Origin: a virus
Virus record (IMG/VR): IMGVR_UViG_3300022752_000287
Span: 1 to 29,516 of that record
Length of the DNA: 29,516 nt
Strand: one strand, 5' to 3'
Made by a program: the position numbers and the translations under genes. The notes under the pieces were generated by a model, which was not told the origin of the DNA, searched no databases, and saw only the letters and a program-made list of their open reading frames with translations. Of this stretch, positions 20,896 to 28,495 are shown piece by piece. Position 1 is the first letter of the stretch; every line of letters begins with the position of its first letter.

Positions 20896-21062
20896 GTGTC
20901 GAAGAAGCATGGCTGACTTATTGCAAAACGTATGGCATGGACAGCACCAATCGCCACATGTTTGCCATCTTCAAAGCGGGGTGGGACGGGGCAATCATGA
21001 AAGCACGCAGGACCGTTTATCAAGGCGAAGAATGGAAGCTGCTCGACAACGACATGGCTTAG
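20892..21062 (+). CDS. Small hypothetical protein
   Basis: 56 residues from a GTG (AAGGAG eight bases upstream; overlaps the previous stop as GTGA). MSVEEAWLTYCKTYGMDSTN, RHMFAIFKAGWDGAIMKAR, RTVYQGEEWKLLDNDMA: one helical unit with the FxxGWxAA-like text (FKAGWDGA) seen in many tiny phage proteins. Function unknown. The next gene starts 31 bases before its end in another frame. Confidence 0.6.
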   Translation: MSVEEAWLTYCKTYGMDSTNRHMFAIFKAGWDGAIMKARRTVYQGEEWKLLDNDMA

Positions 21063-21400
21063 AGCATGACCCTAATGGGCTCAATCAGCACGCACCAGGC
21101 GCCAAGCTCGATGCCGGAAAGATCAGGCCAACGCTGATCATCAACTCGATGCACCGAGCCATTCGCGCGGTGGTTGAAGTTAGCGAGTACGGCGCGACCA
21201 AGTACAGCGCAGACGGCTGGCAGTACGTTGAAGATGGGTTTAAGCGCTACACAGACGCGATGCACCGGCATTTACTGGCTGAGAACGACGCGCTGCACGA
21301 TCCGCAGACAGGACTCACACACGCAGCGCACGCGGCTTGGAACGCATTGGCACGCCTTGAGCTGCTGCTGCGGGAGATCGAGGAAAGGGGTGAGCCATGA
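21032..21400 (+). CDS. dATP/dGTP diphosphohydrolase-domain protein
   Basis: 122 residues from the ATG at 21032; a start at 20909 would add out-of-family text. GAKLDAGKIRPTLIINSMHR, VVEVSEYGATKYSADGWQYV, RYTDAMHRHLLAEND and GLTHAAHAAWNALARLELLL match the phage family annotated as dATP/dGTP diphosphohydrolase (DUF5664-like), an all-alpha MazG/HD-like fold. Family members act on or sense purine dNTPs. Acidic and His residues that could bind metal are present (E near 50, H75, H98, H101). It may tune nucleotide pools during replication. Confidence 0.75.
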   Translation: MEAARQRHGLEHDPNGLNQHAPGAKLDAGKIRPTLIINSMHRAIRAVVEVSEYGATKYSADGWQYVEDGFKRYTDAMHRHLLAENDALHDPQTGLTHAAHAAWNALARLELLLREIEERGEP

Positions 21401-21600
21401 TCACCAACTTACCCGCTCATCAATCAGCGCAGCTGCCTTCGGTCATTGAGATGCGCATGGAAATGCTTGCCCAACAGGCCGATGCCTTGACGCGCCAGGC
21501 GCAGCGCCTGCGCGAGCAGGCCGAGGCAAGCTACCGGCAAATTTGCTGTGGCGGTGCTTGCAACCAAGGCCATGAGTGCCCGCTTGAGGGTCTCAAATGA
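21397..21600 (+). CDS. Small coiled-coil protein with C-terminal cysteines
   Basis: 67 residues, ATGA-coupled. PSVIEMRMEMLAQQADALTR then QAQRLREQAEASYRQ is a clear amphipathic helix. ICCGGACNQGHECPLEGLK brings four Cys and one His in 13 residues, a possible metal knuckle. Last gene of the early rightward run; a repeat-rich non-coding block follows. Confidence 0.6.
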   Translation: MITNLPAHQSAQLPSVIEMRMEMLAQQADALTRQAQRLREQAEASYRQICCGGACNQGHECPLEGLK

Positions 21601-21601
21601 C

Positions 21602-21759
21602 TTGCACGCACTTAGCACGCAGTTCGCACGCACTAGTACGTGCAACCGCGTGCAAAAGCCAGCCCCCTGATGATGAGAGACCCCCTTTAAAGGGGTCTCA
21701 TCAGGGGGTTTTGCACTGCACGCACTTACTTAGTATAGGTGTGGAGTAAGTGCGTGCAG
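21602..21759. repeat. GCACGCACT iteron-like repeats and a 15-bp inverted repeat
   Basis: GCACGCACT occurs at 21604-21612, 21626-21634 and 21718-21726, shortened GCACGCA at 21615-21621, and in reverse as AGTGCGTGC at 21749-21757. TTGCACG (21602-21608) faces CGTGCAA (21639-21645 and 21649-21655). CTGCACGCACTTACT (21716-21730) and AGTAAGTGCGTGCAG (21745-21759) form a perfect 15-base-pair hairpin with a 14-base loop. The block lies in the longest non-coding gap after the replication genes. It could be a replication origin, an operator array or a packaging-related site. Confidence 0.7.
21663..21712 (+). terminator. Long imperfect hairpin terminator ending the early operon
   Basis: CCCCTTTAAAGGGG (21682-21695) is the tip of a roughly 20-base-pair stem with small bulges: GAGA pairs with TCTC, TGAT with ATCA, and CCCCC (21663-21667) with GGGGG (21704-21708). 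Four T follow. It lies 63 bases after the last early gene, inside the repeat block. It should stop rightward early transcription unless antiterminated. Confidence 0.75.
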
Positions 21760-21828
21760 ATTTTGGCCGGTGATGAGCTGGATTTTTTTCATCACTTTTT
21801 TTGTCTGCTTTGATGAGGAAAGCGCACG

Positions 21829-21888
21829 ATGATTGGAATGAATCAACGTTTAGTTGTAACAGGCGGTGGCGATGAGCGCGTTGATTGA
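21829..21888 (+). CDS. 19-residue leader peptide overlapping the Q-like gene
   Basis: An ATG with GAGGAA nine bases upstream opens MIGMNQRLVVTGGGDERVD and stops at TGA 21886-21888, 17 bases inside the following gene. The Q-like gene itself has only a modest ribosome site, so this peptide may serve translational coupling. Too short to assign by similarity. Confidence 0.4.
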   Translation: MIGMNQRLVVTGGGDERVD

Positions 21889-22447
21889 GCGCGTTGTCAC
21901 CGCGTTGGGGAGCGATGACTTGCGGCTGCGCGAGACCGCATGCGATCTGGACAAGGTGATCGCGTCGGGCTGGTCTGGCCGGTCACGCAGCCTGGGCGCG
22001 TTGGCCTTCCGGTCGCGCTACACGCTGGACGTCGAGCGCACCAGGCAGTTGCTGCGGTCAGTGTCCAGGCTGGCGCTGGCAAAAGCTCGCCAAAAAAAAA
22101 GGGGGGGCACCCGTGATGAAATTGAGCGGCTGGCCTGCTGCGTGTGCTTTTGGTGGCTGTCGGACAAGTGCAGGACATGCGCAGGGCGCGGCTGCATGGT
22201 CATTGGCCACCAGCAGCACGTCAGCAACATCGTCTGCCAAACATGCGGGGGTACCGGCATCACGCCCATGCCGACGGCCAAGGACGCAGAGCTTGAGTGG
22301 AGCGAGGACGAGTTCGATTACCGCTTCCGCGAGCTCGTTGAAACGCTGGACGCGGCCTTTGAAGATTTCAGTCGGGGCACTGCTCGCGCGTTGAGAACGG
22401 GGCAGGATGAAGACCTATTGCAAGGTGTTGAGAAAAGTGTGGCATAA
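21872..22447 (+). CDS. Zinc-finger late regulator, Q-antiterminator-like
   Basis: 191 residues from ATG 21872 (GTG 21866 would add two). A helical N-terminal half precedes a DnaJ-like zinc region: CRTCAGRG (100-107) and CQTCGGTG (122-129), the CxxCxGxG pair of lambdoid Q proteins of the phage 82/HK022 type. An acidic helix with EWSEDEFDYRFRELVETLD ends the protein. Position fits: the last regulator before HNH and terminase genes. Q proteins bind DNA at the late promoter and make RNA polymerase ignore terminators, of which this genome has several. Within the gene lies an A9G7 tract (22092-22107). RusA- or NinX-like alternatives are less likely. Confidence 0.6.
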   Translation: MSALIERVVTALGSDDLRLRETACDLDKVIASGWSGRSRSLGALAFRSRYTLDVERTRQLLRSVSRLALAKARQKKRGGTRDEIERLACCVCFWWLSDKCRTCAGRGCMVIGHQQHVSNIVCQTCGGTGITPMPTAKDAELEWSEDEFDYRFRELVETLDAAFEDFSRGTARALRTGQDEDLLQGVEKSVA

Positions 22448-22607
22448 TGCGGGCATAACAACGATAACCATCCTACCCATTGTTGGGAAAGGTGTGTCTA
22501 TCGTTTGTGCAAGTTTGTTTTTTGTTGTCGTGTTGTCGGTCTCCTCACTGGTTGGACTTTATGGGTCTGGTCGCAAGATCAGGCCCATTTTCTTTGGGGA
22601 AAGCTGA
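22407..22607 (+). CDS. Possible small membrane protein before HNH
   Basis: 66 residues; starts 41 bases inside the Q-like gene and ends in a TGATG overlap with the HNH gene. MKTYCKVLRKVWHNAGITTI, TILPIVGKGVSIVCASLFFV, VVLSVSSLVGLYGSG: one hydrophobic helix (about 30-53) after a basic start. Coupling to the HNH gene supports it. Its AT-rich composition and the lack of a known family leave open that this 160-base stretch is a non-coding late-promoter region. Confidence 0.35.
   Translation: MKTYCKVLRKVWHNAGITTITILPIVGKGVSIVCASLFFVVVLSVSSLVGLYGSGRKIRPIFFGES
22418..22448 (+). promoter_or_regulatory. Possible late promoter downstream of the Q-like gene
   Basis: TTGCAA (22418-22423) and CATAAT (22443-22448) with a 19-base spacer lie at the end of the Q-like gene. 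This is where lambdoid phages place the Q-dependent late promoter. The -10 box is good, the spacer long. Weak call, based mainly on position. Confidence 0.3.
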
Positions 22608-23011
22608 TGCCGACAAGACCCAAGACCATCTGCAACCATCCAGGTTGTGGACGACTGATCGATGGTGATCAAGCGTACTGCGCTGGACATAAGCGGGCTA
22701 GGGTGCAGGTGGAGCAGCAGGCTAGGACGCAGGCCGATGCGCGACGTGGGTCGTCGGCTGATCGTGGTTACGGATCGAAATGGCAAAAGGCTAGAGCGAC
22801 GTACCTGATGTCTCATCCTTTGTGCCGCGTCTGCGATGGCCAAGGCCGCGTGAAGCTGGCCAAGGTTGTCGATCACATCGTGCCGCACCTGGGCGATCAG
22901 AAGCTCTTCTGGGACTCTGGCAACTGGCAACCGTTGTGCGCTTCGTGCCATTCGACCAAGACAGCTGCCGAAGATGGTGGTTTTGGCAACCGACGGGTTG
23001 TGTCGCGTTGA
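22607..23011 (+). CDS. HNH endonuclease
   Basis: 134 residues from the ATG at 22607, with GGGGAAA upstream and overlap with the preceding stop. It has an N-terminal zinc-like group (CNHPGCGRLI...YCAGH, about 7-25), a basic middle (RRGSSADRGYGSKWQKARA) and the HNH core: CRVC (about 72-75), VVDHIVPHLGD (85-95), NWQPLCASCHSTKT (106-119). In HK97-type phages an HNH protein next to terminase genes stimulates cos cleavage by TerL. That role fits the cos-like DNA that follows. Confidence 0.9.
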   Translation: MPTRPKTICNHPGCGRLIDGDQAYCAGHKRARVQVEQQARTQADARRGSSADRGYGSKWQKARATYLMSHPLCRVCDGQGRVKLAKVVDHIVPHLGDQKLFWDSGNWQPLCASCHSTKTAAEDGGFGNRRVVSR

Positions 23012-23033
23012 AGCAACGAAATGAAAGCGTGCA

Positions 23034-23113
23034 AGGGGTAGGGGGTACCGGAAGGCTAGGGGTTTGTGGACCTAGACCGCGCGCCCGACCAAATTTTCGC
23101 GGGCGCAATTTGG
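23034..23113. other. Candidate cos / packaging site
   Basis: In the 119-base gap between the HNH and small terminase genes: a G-rich stretch (AAGGGGTAGGGGGTACC), CTAGG/CCTAG (23056-23060, 23071-23075), and two interleaved seven-base inverted repeats. GCGCCCG (23081-23087) pairs with CGGGCGC (23100-23106), and CCAAATT (23089-23095) pairs with AATTTGG (23107-23113). GC-rich dyads just before terS are typical of HK97-type cos sites. Nick positions cannot be read from one strand alone. Confidence 0.55.
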
Positions 23114-23130
23114 CAAAAGGGGATCAACAG

Positions 23131-23592
23131 ATGGCTGGACGAAAACCCAAGCCAACGCATTTGAAAATCGTGACAGGCAATCCAGGCAAGCGTCCTTTGA
23201 ATAAGCGTGAGCCTAAAGTATCAGGCGATCTGTCTGAGGCACCGGCGCACTTTACTGACGTTCAGCGCGAGATCTGGGACTACGCAATTGTCAATGCGCC
23301 AAAGGGTTTGCTCAAGCGACTCGATCGCTCGGTGCTTGAGACTTGGGTTGTGGCCTGCGTGTTTCACCGCGATGCGGTCAAGCAAGTGACTGAGAACGGC
23401 CAGGTGGTGGCATCGCCATCGGGCTATCCGATCGTCAATCCGTACTTGAGCAACGCCAACAAGCAGGCCTTGATCATGATGAAGGCCGCGTCTGAGATGG
23501 GTTTCACACCAAGCTCGCGTTCACGCATCGTCATGGCCGAGGAAACGATCAACGACGACCCTTGGGCAAAGCTAGCTGGTGACGAAGCGTGA
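23131..23592 (+). CDS. terS: Terminase small subunit, P27 family
   Basis: 153 residues from the ATG at 23131 (AAAAGGGG upstream). MAGRKPKPTHLKIVTGNPGK, RPLNKREPKVSGDL and APAHFTDVQREIWDYAI are the classic P27-family start. The middle helices and YPIVNPYLSNANKQALIMMK also match. It ends ...NDDPWAKLAGDEA. It recognises the packaging site and recruits the large subunit. A much longer frame to 22822 lacks family text upstream of this start and covers the cos-like site. Confidence 0.93.
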   Translation: MAGRKPKPTHLKIVTGNPGKRPLNKREPKVSGDLSEAPAHFTDVQREIWDYAIVNAPKGLLKRLDRSVLETWVVACVFHRDAVKQVTENGQVVASPSGYPIVNPYLSNANKQALIMMKAASEMGFTPSSRSRIVMAEETINDDPWAKLAGDEA

Positions 23593-25258
23593 CTATTGCT
23601 CAATTGCGGCGACGTATGCAAAGGATGTTGCGTCGGGTCGCATTGCGGCTTCTCGTTTCGTTGCGGCGGCTTGCAAGCGGCAGACAGACGATCTAAAGCG
23701 CTTCAAAGCCAAAAGCGCGGCGTTTCAGTTCGACAAGGCAAAGGCCAGCAAGGTCTGCCAGTTCATCGAGCTGCTGCCTCATATCAAAGGGCCAAAGGCT
23801 GGCCAGCTGATCACGCTGGAGCCTTGGCAGATCTTCATCCTGACGACCATCTTCGGATGGGTCAAGAAAGACGGCACACGGCGCTTCAGGCGCGTTTATA
23901 TCGAGGTGCCAAGGGGTAACGGCAAGTCGGCGCTGTCGTCGGGCGTAGGCCTTTACATGCTGGCTGCGGACAACGAGGGTGGCGCCGAGGTTTACAGCTT
24001 CGCCACGACCCGCGACCAGGCCAAGATCGTGTTTGGCGATGCGCAAAACATGGCCAGGCGCACGCCAGGCCTGAAGGCTCACTTTGGCGTGGACGTCAAT
24101 GCGCACAACATCAACGTGCTGCGCACCGCGAGCAAGTTTGAGGCGCTGTCAGCAGAAGGATCGACGCTCGATGGCTTGAATACGCACTTTGCTTGCGTGG
24201 ACGAGCTGCACGCGCACAAGACCCGCGCGGTCTACGACGTGGTGGAAACGTCCACCGGCAAGCGTGCGCAGTCGCTTTTGTGGGTCATCACGACCGCTGG
24301 CAGCAATCGAGCAGGGATCTGCTACGAGGTGCGCGGCTTTGTGGCCAAGGTGCTCAATGGCTCGGTCAAGGACGATTCGCAGTTCGGGATCATCTACGGG
24401 CTGGACGATGGCGATGATTGGACGACCGAGGATGCGCTGATCAAGGCGAATCCCAACTGGGGCATCTCGGTGATGCCCGAAGTGCTGCTGCCGCTGCAGG
24501 CCAAGGCGATGACGATGCCGTCTGCAGCGAACAACTTTAAGACCAAGCACTTAAACGAGTGGGTCAACGCTGACACCGCCTGGATGGATATGCGCGCCTG
24601 GGAGCGCTGCGCAGACCCAACGCTGGATGCCGAGCAGTTTGTTGGCGAGCCTGTCTGGATCGCGTTGGACTTAGCGAGCAAGGTGGACATCGCGGCCAAG
24701 ATGTCGCTTTTCACGCGCGAGGTCGATGGCAAGCAGCACTTTTATGTGTTTGGGCAGTACTACTTGCCGCGTGACACGGTGGATCGCGGCGAGAACAGCC
24801 AATACCAAGGCTGGGAGTCGATGGGTTTGCTCTCGGTGACTGATGGCGCGGTGATTGATTTCCAAGTGATTGAAGACGATTTGCTGGCCGATTGCTCGCG
24901 GTTTGAAGTGCGCGAGGTGCCTTACGACCCGTTTCAGGCAACGCAGATGGCCACAAGGATGATGGCTCAGTCGGTGCCGATGGTCGAAATGAGGCCAACG
25001 GTGCTGAATTTCAGCGAGCCCATGAAGCAGATTGAGGCACTGGTGCTGCAAGGGCGGCTGCACCACGACGGCAATCCAGTGCTGGCTTGGATGATGAGCA
25101 ACGTGGTGGCGCACACGGACGTCAAAGACAACATTTATCCGCGCAAGGAGCGGCCAGAGAACAAGATCGACGGCGTGGTCGCCTTGATCATGGCTTTGGG
25201 TCGAGCAATGTCAACTGAAAAACAGGAAGAGCTTAAACCTCAAATCATTATTTTATGA
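23579..25258 (+). CDS. terL: Terminase large subunit, HK97 type
   Basis: 559 residues from a GTG overlapping terS by 14 bases. ATPase: Walker A VPRGNGKSA (110-118), Walker B HFACVDELH with Asp208-Glu209, and coupling text WVITTAGSN (235-243). RNase-H nuclease: Asp364 (WIALDLASKVD), Asp370 and Asp450 (VPYDPFQA). It powers DNA into the prohead and cuts the genome at its packaging site. Length is normal for the family (about 550). The portal gene follows by ATGA. Confidence 0.95.
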   Translation: MTKRDYCSIAATYAKDVASGRIAASRFVAAACKRQTDDLKRFKAKSAAFQFDKAKASKVCQFIELLPHIKGPKAGQLITLEPWQIFILTTIFGWVKKDGTRRFRRVYIEVPRGNGKSALSSGVGLYMLAADNEGGAEVYSFATTRDQAKIVFGDAQNMARRTPGLKAHFGVDVNAHNINVLRTASKFEALSAEGSTLDGLNTHFACVDELHAHKTRAVYDVVETSTGKRAQSLLWVITTAGSNRAGICYEVRGFVAKVLNGSVKDDSQFGIIYGLDDGDDWTTEDALIKANPNWGISVMPEVLLPLQAKAMTMPSAANNFKTKHLNEWVNADTAWMDMRAWERCADPTLDAEQFVGEPVWIALDLASKVDIAAKMSLFTREVDGKQHFYVFGQYYLPRDTVDRGENSQYQGWESMGLLSVTDGAVIDFQVIEDDLLADCSRFEVREVPYDPFQATQMATRMMAQSVPMVEMRPTVLNFSEPMKQIEALVLQGRLHHDGNPVLAWMMSNVVAHTDVKDNIYPRKERPENKIDGVVALIMALGRAMSTEKQEELKPQIIIL

Positions 25259-26496
25259 AAAATTGGCTCAACCGTTTGGGGATGCGCATTGTGCAGGCTT
25301 CGGGCGGGATTCCTATCAGCGAGGGCATGCGCGGCAACGAGCTGTATGACTGGTTCACAGCCGGAGGCGGTGCAGCAGGCGTGTCGGTTAACGAACGCAC
25401 CGCCATGTCTGTTTCTGCTGTTCACGCTTGCGTGGAGTTGATTGGTGGGTCAATTGCCAGCTTGCCGCTGCATTTTTATCGTCGCAGTCAAGATCGCCGC
25501 GAACGCTACATGCCAGAGATCTGGTGGATGCTCAATGAGCGCCCTTGGCAAAACTGGCCTGCAGCGTCGTTTTGGATGTTTGTGACCGCATCCAAATTGC
25601 TGCACGGCGATGCGTTTGTTTTGATTCATCGGGCAAGCCCATTTTCACCGGTGATTATCGGTTTTGAACCTATTCACCCGCTGCGCGTTGAAGTCGATAA
25701 GCGCGACGATCGAATTGTGTACACGCTTTGGCGTGAACGAGACACAGACGGTGGTTTATATCCGACCGTGGTTGAATCTGATGATGTGCTGCACATTCCT
25801 GGCCCTGGGTTTGACGGGCTGCGTGGGCTTTCACAAATTAAACACGTCCTGCGCAACCCTGCAGGCATTGCCATTGCTGCCGATGAGCACAGCGCAAGGT
25901 TTTTTCAAAATGGAGCACGGCCTGATTTTGCGCTGGAAATTCCAGGCAATTTGAGTTTTGAGCAACAAGAGATGTATCGCCGCTCTTGGGCAGATCGGCA
26001 CCAGGGCGTTTATAAATCGAATCTGCCAGCACTTCTCACCGGCGGCGCAAAGATTCACGAAGTGACGCTTAACGCTGAAGATTCGCAGCTGCTCACAACA
26101 CGCGGTTTTCAAGTCGAGGACATCGCCCGTGTTTTCGGAGTGCCACCGCACATGATCGGCCACACCGAGAAAACAACCTCATGGGGCTCTGGCGTAGAGC
26201 AGATGTCTATTGGTTTTGTGAAATTCACGCTTCAAAGACATTTGGTTGCGTTTGAGCAAGAAATTAACGCAAAAGTATTCAAAACCTCTCGAAACTTTTG
26301 TGAATTTCAAACATCTGGTCTTGAACGAGGAGACATTAAGTCGCGTAACGAAAGCTACCGAATTGCTCTTGGTCGCGCCGGAGAACCTGGTTGGATGAGC
26401 GTGAACGAAGTTCGCAAACTTGAAAACATGCCACCGATTGAAGGTTTTGATGCAATTTCCAATGCGGGACAAATTACACAAGAGGCAACCCCATGA
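25255..26496 (+). CDS. Portal protein, HK97 family
   Basis: 413 residues, ATGA overlap with terL. Typical family text: TAMSVSAVHACVELIGGSIA, LPLHFYRR, LLHGDAFVLI, VLHIPGPGFDGLRGLSQIKH, FFQNGARPDFALE and VEDIARVFGVPPHMIGHTEK, STWGSG-like SWGSGVEQMSIGFVKFTL. Twelve copies form the ring through which DNA enters and leaves the capsid. AT content rises towards its 3-prime end and into the protease gene. The protease start overlaps the stop. Confidence 0.95.
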   Translation: MKNWLNRLGMRIVQASGGIPISEGMRGNELYDWFTAGGGAAGVSVNERTAMSVSAVHACVELIGGSIASLPLHFYRRSQDRRERYMPEIWWMLNERPWQNWPAASFWMFVTASKLLHGDAFVLIHRASPFSPVIIGFEPIHPLRVEVDKRDDRIVYTLWRERDTDGGLYPTVVESDDVLHIPGPGFDGLRGLSQIKHVLRNPAGIAIAADEHSARFFQNGARPDFALEIPGNLSFEQQEMYRRSWADRHQGVYKSNLPALLTGGAKIHEVTLNAEDSQLLTTRGFQVEDIARVFGVPPHMIGHTEKTTSWGSGVEQMSIGFVKFTLQRHLVAFEQEINAKVFKTSRNFCEFQTSGLERGDIKSRNESYRIALGRAGEPGWMSVNEVRKLENMPPIEGFDAISNAGQITQEATP

Positions 26497-27200
26497 AAGA
26501 TTGTTTTAAGTTACTGGTTGACAACAAAAAGTCTGGTTTTTTTCTTGCGGAATATTCGACAGATAAAAAAGAAGACGATCAGTCAACGATTTATTTATAC
26601 GATCAAATTGTTTCAAATGATTTAGCTGCTGAATATTTTGGCGGCGTATCGCCACAGTTGTTTGTGCAGACGCTTGCGCAAATAAATACCAAGGTCATTG
26701 CGCTGCGCATTAACTCGCCTGGGGGCGACGTTTTTGCCGCGCGAGCCATGGAGCAGGCTTTGCGTGAGCATCCCGCCAAGATCGTTGCTCACATTGATGG
26801 CTATGCAGCAAGCGCTGCGGGCGTTGTGGCTATGGCTGCCGATGAAATTGTGATGAACGAGGGCGGGTTTTTCATGATTCATAAGGCTTGGACTATGGGC
26901 CTTGGAAATTCTGATGACTTTATGAATACGGCAGCGTTGCTTGAGCAAATCGATGCCTCACTTGTGATGACCTACGCAAAGCGCACAGGGCAAAGCTCCG
27001 AGCAAATTGCTCAGTGGATGCGCGACGAAACCTGGATGACTGCTCAAGACTCAGTGAATCGCGGATTTGCCGATCGTATTGAGTTGGGCGCTAAAGCGCA
27101 GGGCGCTTGGAACATGAGCGCTTATGCAAAAGCACCCGTTGTCAAATCGAATGTCGATCAGTTGCGCAGAAAGCTGCAGCTGGTGACCAAAGCTGCCTAG
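26493..27200 (+). CDS. ClpP-like prohead protease
   Basis: 235 residues, ATGA overlap with portal. The fold markers of the S14/ClpP type are visible: LRINSPGGDVFAA (71-83, oxyanion region), catalytic Ser107 in DGYAASAAG, His130 in GFFMIHKAW and probable Asp154 in LLEQIDAS. An extra hydrophilic N-terminus (1-35) is AT-rich. It cuts the scaffold-like delta region from the capsid protein during head maturation. No separate scaffold gene follows, so the capsid delta domain should do that job. Confidence 0.93.
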   Translation: MKDCFKLLVDNKKSGFFLAEYSTDKKEDDQSTIYLYDQIVSNDLAAEYFGGVSPQLFVQTLAQINTKVIALRINSPGGDVFAARAMEQALREHPAKIVAHIDGYAASAAGVVAMAADEIVMNEGGFFMIHKAWTMGLGNSDDFMNTAALLEQIDASLVMTYAKRTGQSSEQIAQWMRDETWMTAQDSVNRGFADRIELGAKAQGAWNMSAYAKAPVVKSNVDQLRRKLQLVTKAA

Positions 27201-27219
27201 CTCCCGCTAGCAGATTAGG

Positions 27220-27243
27220 CCGTCGTGTTTAGACGGTTTTTTT
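27220..27243 (+). terminator. Terminator between protease and capsid genes
   Basis: CCGTC (27220-27224) and GACGG (27232-27236) form a five-base-pair stem with loop GTGTTTA, followed by seven T. It is short, so partial termination is likely. It lies inside the late operon, just before the capsid ribosome site. Confidence 0.7.
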
Positions 27244-27266
27244 CTTAAACCACCGAAAGGAAAGTG

Positions 27267-28481
27267 ATGAAAAGCATCCAAAACCTGCGGGAGCGCCGCA
27301 ACACTCTCGCAAAATCAGCTCACGATTATCTTGACGCAAACAACGAAAAGTGGACTGTTGAAAATACAGCTAAGTACGACGGTTTGCTCGCAGAAATTGA
27401 TGACGTTGACGCACAAATTAAGCGCATCAATGATGCCAACGAGCGGCTTGCCAAAGAAGCACTTGATGCACAAGTCAATGACGCTGCAGCTCGCGTTCAG
27501 CGCGACAAGGGCGAAGTTGGCGCCGTGTTTTCCAAGTGGCTCCGTGGCGGCGACAACGCAGTCACCGCGCACGAATGGTCTGCGATTCGCGCAACCATGA
27601 GCACCACCACGAATAGTGAAGGCGGTTTTACCGTTCAAAAAGACGTGGCGCGATTGATTACCGAGGCGCTTAAATCCACAGGCGGCGTGCGTACGGTTGC
27701 CACAGTGATTACCACCGAAATGGGCAACCCGATTGACTACCCAACCTCGGATGGCACGTCTGAAGAGGGTGAGATTCTTGCAGAAAACGCATCTTCAACC
27801 AACGTAGATCCTTCGTTTGGTGTTGTGCCTTTGGTCACCTACAAATACTCCTCGAAGGACGTTGCGGTGCCCATCGAGTTGCTGCAAGACTCGGCTGTGG
27901 ACATTGAAGCCTTTGTTCGCAATCGTCTGGTTACGCGCATTGCACGCATCACCAACAAGCACTTCACCACCGGCACGGGCTCAGGCCAGCCCAAAGGTGT
28001 TGTGGTTGCTGCCTCATCGGGCAAGGTTGGCGCAGCGGGTCAAACAACCAGCGTGACCTACGACGATCTGATTGATTTGCAGCACAGTGTTGATCGTTTG
28101 TACCGCGCTCGCAGCGCAGCTTTCATGATGGCTGATAGCACGGTTAAAGCGATTCGCAAGATCAAAGATCAGAGCAATCGTCCGATCTTTGTGCCAGGCT
28201 ACGAAGTCGGTGTGCCTGGCGGTGTGCCCGATACGCTGCTGGGCGATCGCCTGATTATCAATGACGATGTGGCAGCGATGGCAGCTTCTGCAAAGTCAAT
28301 CGTTTACGGCGATTTCACACCCTACATCATCCGTGATGTGATGGCATTCACGCTGTTTCGCATGACTGACAGTGCTTACGCTAAAAAAGGCCAGGTTGGC
28401 TTTTTGATGCTTTCGCGTCATGCAGGCAATTACACGGACGTTGGCGGTGGTTTGAAGTTTTATCAAAACCCAGCCGTTTAA
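27267..28481 (+). CDS. Major capsid protein, HK97 fold
   Basis: 404 residues from ATG 27267 (AAAGGAAA upstream; a GTG at 27264 is possible). Residues 1-80 form the coiled-coil delta domain (LRERRNTLAKSAHDYLDAN...LLAEIDDVDAQIKRINDANE). Cleavage is expected near 105-115 (RATMSTTTNSEGGF), where the mature N-arm starts. Family texts follow: GGFTVQKDVARLITEALK, TSDGTSEEGEILAENA, ITNKHFTTGTGSGQPKG, LYRARSAAFMMADSTVKAIR, LLGDRLIINDDVAAM, YIIRDVMAFTLFRM. It builds the icosahedral shell. Bounded by terminators on both sides. Confidence 0.97.
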   Translation: MKSIQNLRERRNTLAKSAHDYLDANNEKWTVENTAKYDGLLAEIDDVDAQIKRINDANERLAKEALDAQVNDAAARVQRDKGEVGAVFSKWLRGGDNAVTAHEWSAIRATMSTTTNSEGGFTVQKDVARLITEALKSTGGVRTVATVITTEMGNPIDYPTSDGTSEEGEILAENASSTNVDPSFGVVPLVTYKYSSKDVAVPIELLQDSAVDIEAFVRNRLVTRIARITNKHFTTGTGSGQPKGVVVAASSGKVGAAGQTTSVTYDDLIDLQHSVDRLYRARSAAFMMADSTVKAIRKIKDQSNRPIFVPGYEVGVPGGVPDTLLGDRLIINDDVAAMAASAKSIVYGDFTPYIIRDVMAFTLFRMTDSAYAKKGQVGFLMLSRHAGNYTDVGGGLKFYQNPAV

Positions 28482-28495
28482 TTAGCAGTAAGACG

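Noticed and set aside
21601-21760. CRISPR array
   Set aside because: Repeats are 7-9 bases, irregularly spaced and partly inverted; no regular spacers or cas operon. The Cas4-like nuclease belongs to the recombination operon.
22822-23130. A long upstream extension of the small terminase frame
   Set aside because: The added text is Arg/Pro-rich, overlaps the HNH gene and the cos-like site, and the ATG at 23131 has a good ribosome site and the family start.
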